64,000 bases of DNA from contig NZ_CP017755.1 in NCBI RefSeq assembly GCF_001854325.1, positions 3,224,001-3,288,000 of the forward strand. Reading direction: 5' to 3'. The translations under genes and the position numbers were made by a program. Below the pieces are notes generated by a model. The model had not been told where the DNA came from. It ran no database searches and saw nothing but the letters and a program-made list of their open reading frames with translations. Positions 63,608 through 64,000 of this stretch are shown here, piece after piece (position 1 is the stretch's first letter; the number at the start of each line of letters is the position of its first letter). Origin of the DNA: Cupriavidus malaysiensis (GTDB lineage Bacteria; Pseudomonadota; Gammaproteobacteria; Burkholderiales; Burkholderiaceae).

Positions 63608-64000
63608 TCAGACCGAGAGCAGCGCGCGGATATGGCCGACGTCGGTACTGTCGCGGGCGGTCTCGTGGACGAAGCGGCCGCCCTCGATGACCAGCAGCCG
63701 GTCGGCCACGTCGAGCGCGAAGCTCAGGACCTGCTCGGAGAAGACGATGGTGATGCCGCGCGTGCGGCGGATCTCGTCGAGCGCGCGCGCGATGTCCTTG
63801 ATGATCGACGGCTGGATGCCCTCGGTCGGCTCGTCGAGCAGCAGCACCTTGGGCTCGGCGACCAGGGCGCGCGCGATCGCCAGTTGCTGCTGCTGGCCGC
63901 CCGACAGGTTGCCGCCCTTGCGCTTGCGCATCTCGAACAGCACCGGGAACATGGCGAAGATGTCCTCCGGAATGCGGCGCGCGCTGCCCTGCTGCATGCC
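63608..64000 (-). CDS. ABC transporter ATP-binding protein, urea/amide type (3' part)
   Basis: The frame stays open to the window edge, so the N-terminus with Walker A is outside. The visible 130 residues hold the signature LSGGQQQQLAIARAL, Walker B KVLLLDEPTEGIQPSI and the switch region of LivF/UrtE-type ATPases. Next to formamidase it probably serves uptake of short amides or urea. Confidence 0.88.
   Translation of the reverse strand, partial: GMQQGSARRIPEDIFAMFPVLFEMRKRKGGNLSGGQQQQLAIARALVAEPKVLLLDEPTEGIQPSIIKDIARALDEIRRTRGITIVFSEQVLSFALDVADRLLVIEGGRFVHETARDSTDVGHIRALLSV

Overview
This is about 64 kb of very GC-rich DNA from a betaproteobacterium of the Burkholderiales. The best fit is Cupriavidus, possibly close to C. 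basilensis. The reasons are the N-type ATPase operon, the Bug/TctC solute receptor, the CaiB- and IclR-type catabolic genes, DUF1840 and DUF1488 genes, and a methanobactin operon of a kind reported from Cupriavidus. The species is inferred from gene content only; no rRNA or tRNA gene was seen.

Region 1 (1-12.3 kb): the end of a diguanylate cyclase, an OmpR-type response regulator, and a complete N-ATPase operon (atpDCQRBEFAG) behind a perfect FNR box. A thymidine/AMP phosphorylase, a universal stress protein (USP) and a BON-domain protein follow. Region 2 (12.3-17.4 kb) is scarred accessory DNA: an in-frame KdpA-KdpC fusion lacking KdpB, a decayed IS5-type transposase, a T6SS-immunity-like (DUF3396/TsiV) gene, a DUF2188 gene and an EIIA-type gene. 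Region 3 (17.6-20.2 kb) is an arsenic cluster: arsR, and arsR-arsI-arsC-aqpS. Region 4 (20.5-31.6 kb) is a low-oxygen/stress island: four USPs, BON, Hsp20, CBS, DksA/TraR, a nitroreductase, a PAS histidine kinase with a NarL-type regulator, and an FNR-type regulator. A further part of this island lies at 40.3-44.8 kb (phosphoribosyltransferase, periplasmic protein, FtsH paralogue).

Region 5 (31.7-40.2 kb) sits inside that island and is the most striking part. It has two divergent TonB-dependent receptors, an MbnP-MbnH copper-protein pair, and, convergent to them, mbnA-mbnB-mbnC. MbnA is a 30-residue precursor with two Cys-Cys pairs, so the locus should make a methanobactin-like copper-binding peptide. 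A (GGGGTT)5 G-quadruplex-type repeat lies just upstream of mbnA.

Region 6 (44.8-51.1 kb) holds gene remnants (CoA-transferase, IclR, chloride channel), a chemotaxis receptor, a lipoprotein with a TonB-like C-terminus, AraC and LysR regulators, and a composite intergenic repeat. Region 7 (51.1-64 kb) is an acyl-CoA catabolic cluster (CoA ligase, acyl-CoA dehydrogenase, R-specific dehydrogenase and hydratase, thiolase, CoA-transferases, Bug receptor), then formamidase, an FmdB zinc ribbon and a truncated amide/urea ABC ATPase.

What ties the island together is a repeated promoter design: an FNR/ANR-like dyad (TTGAC/T-N4-G/ATCAA and variants) followed at nearly constant distance by a TAnnnT -10 box. 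I count eleven sites serving about thirteen promoters, and the window also encodes an FNR protein with the cysteines and recognition residues expected to read such sites. The layout resembles the low-oxygen-activated (lxa) locus described in Burkholderia cenocepacia.
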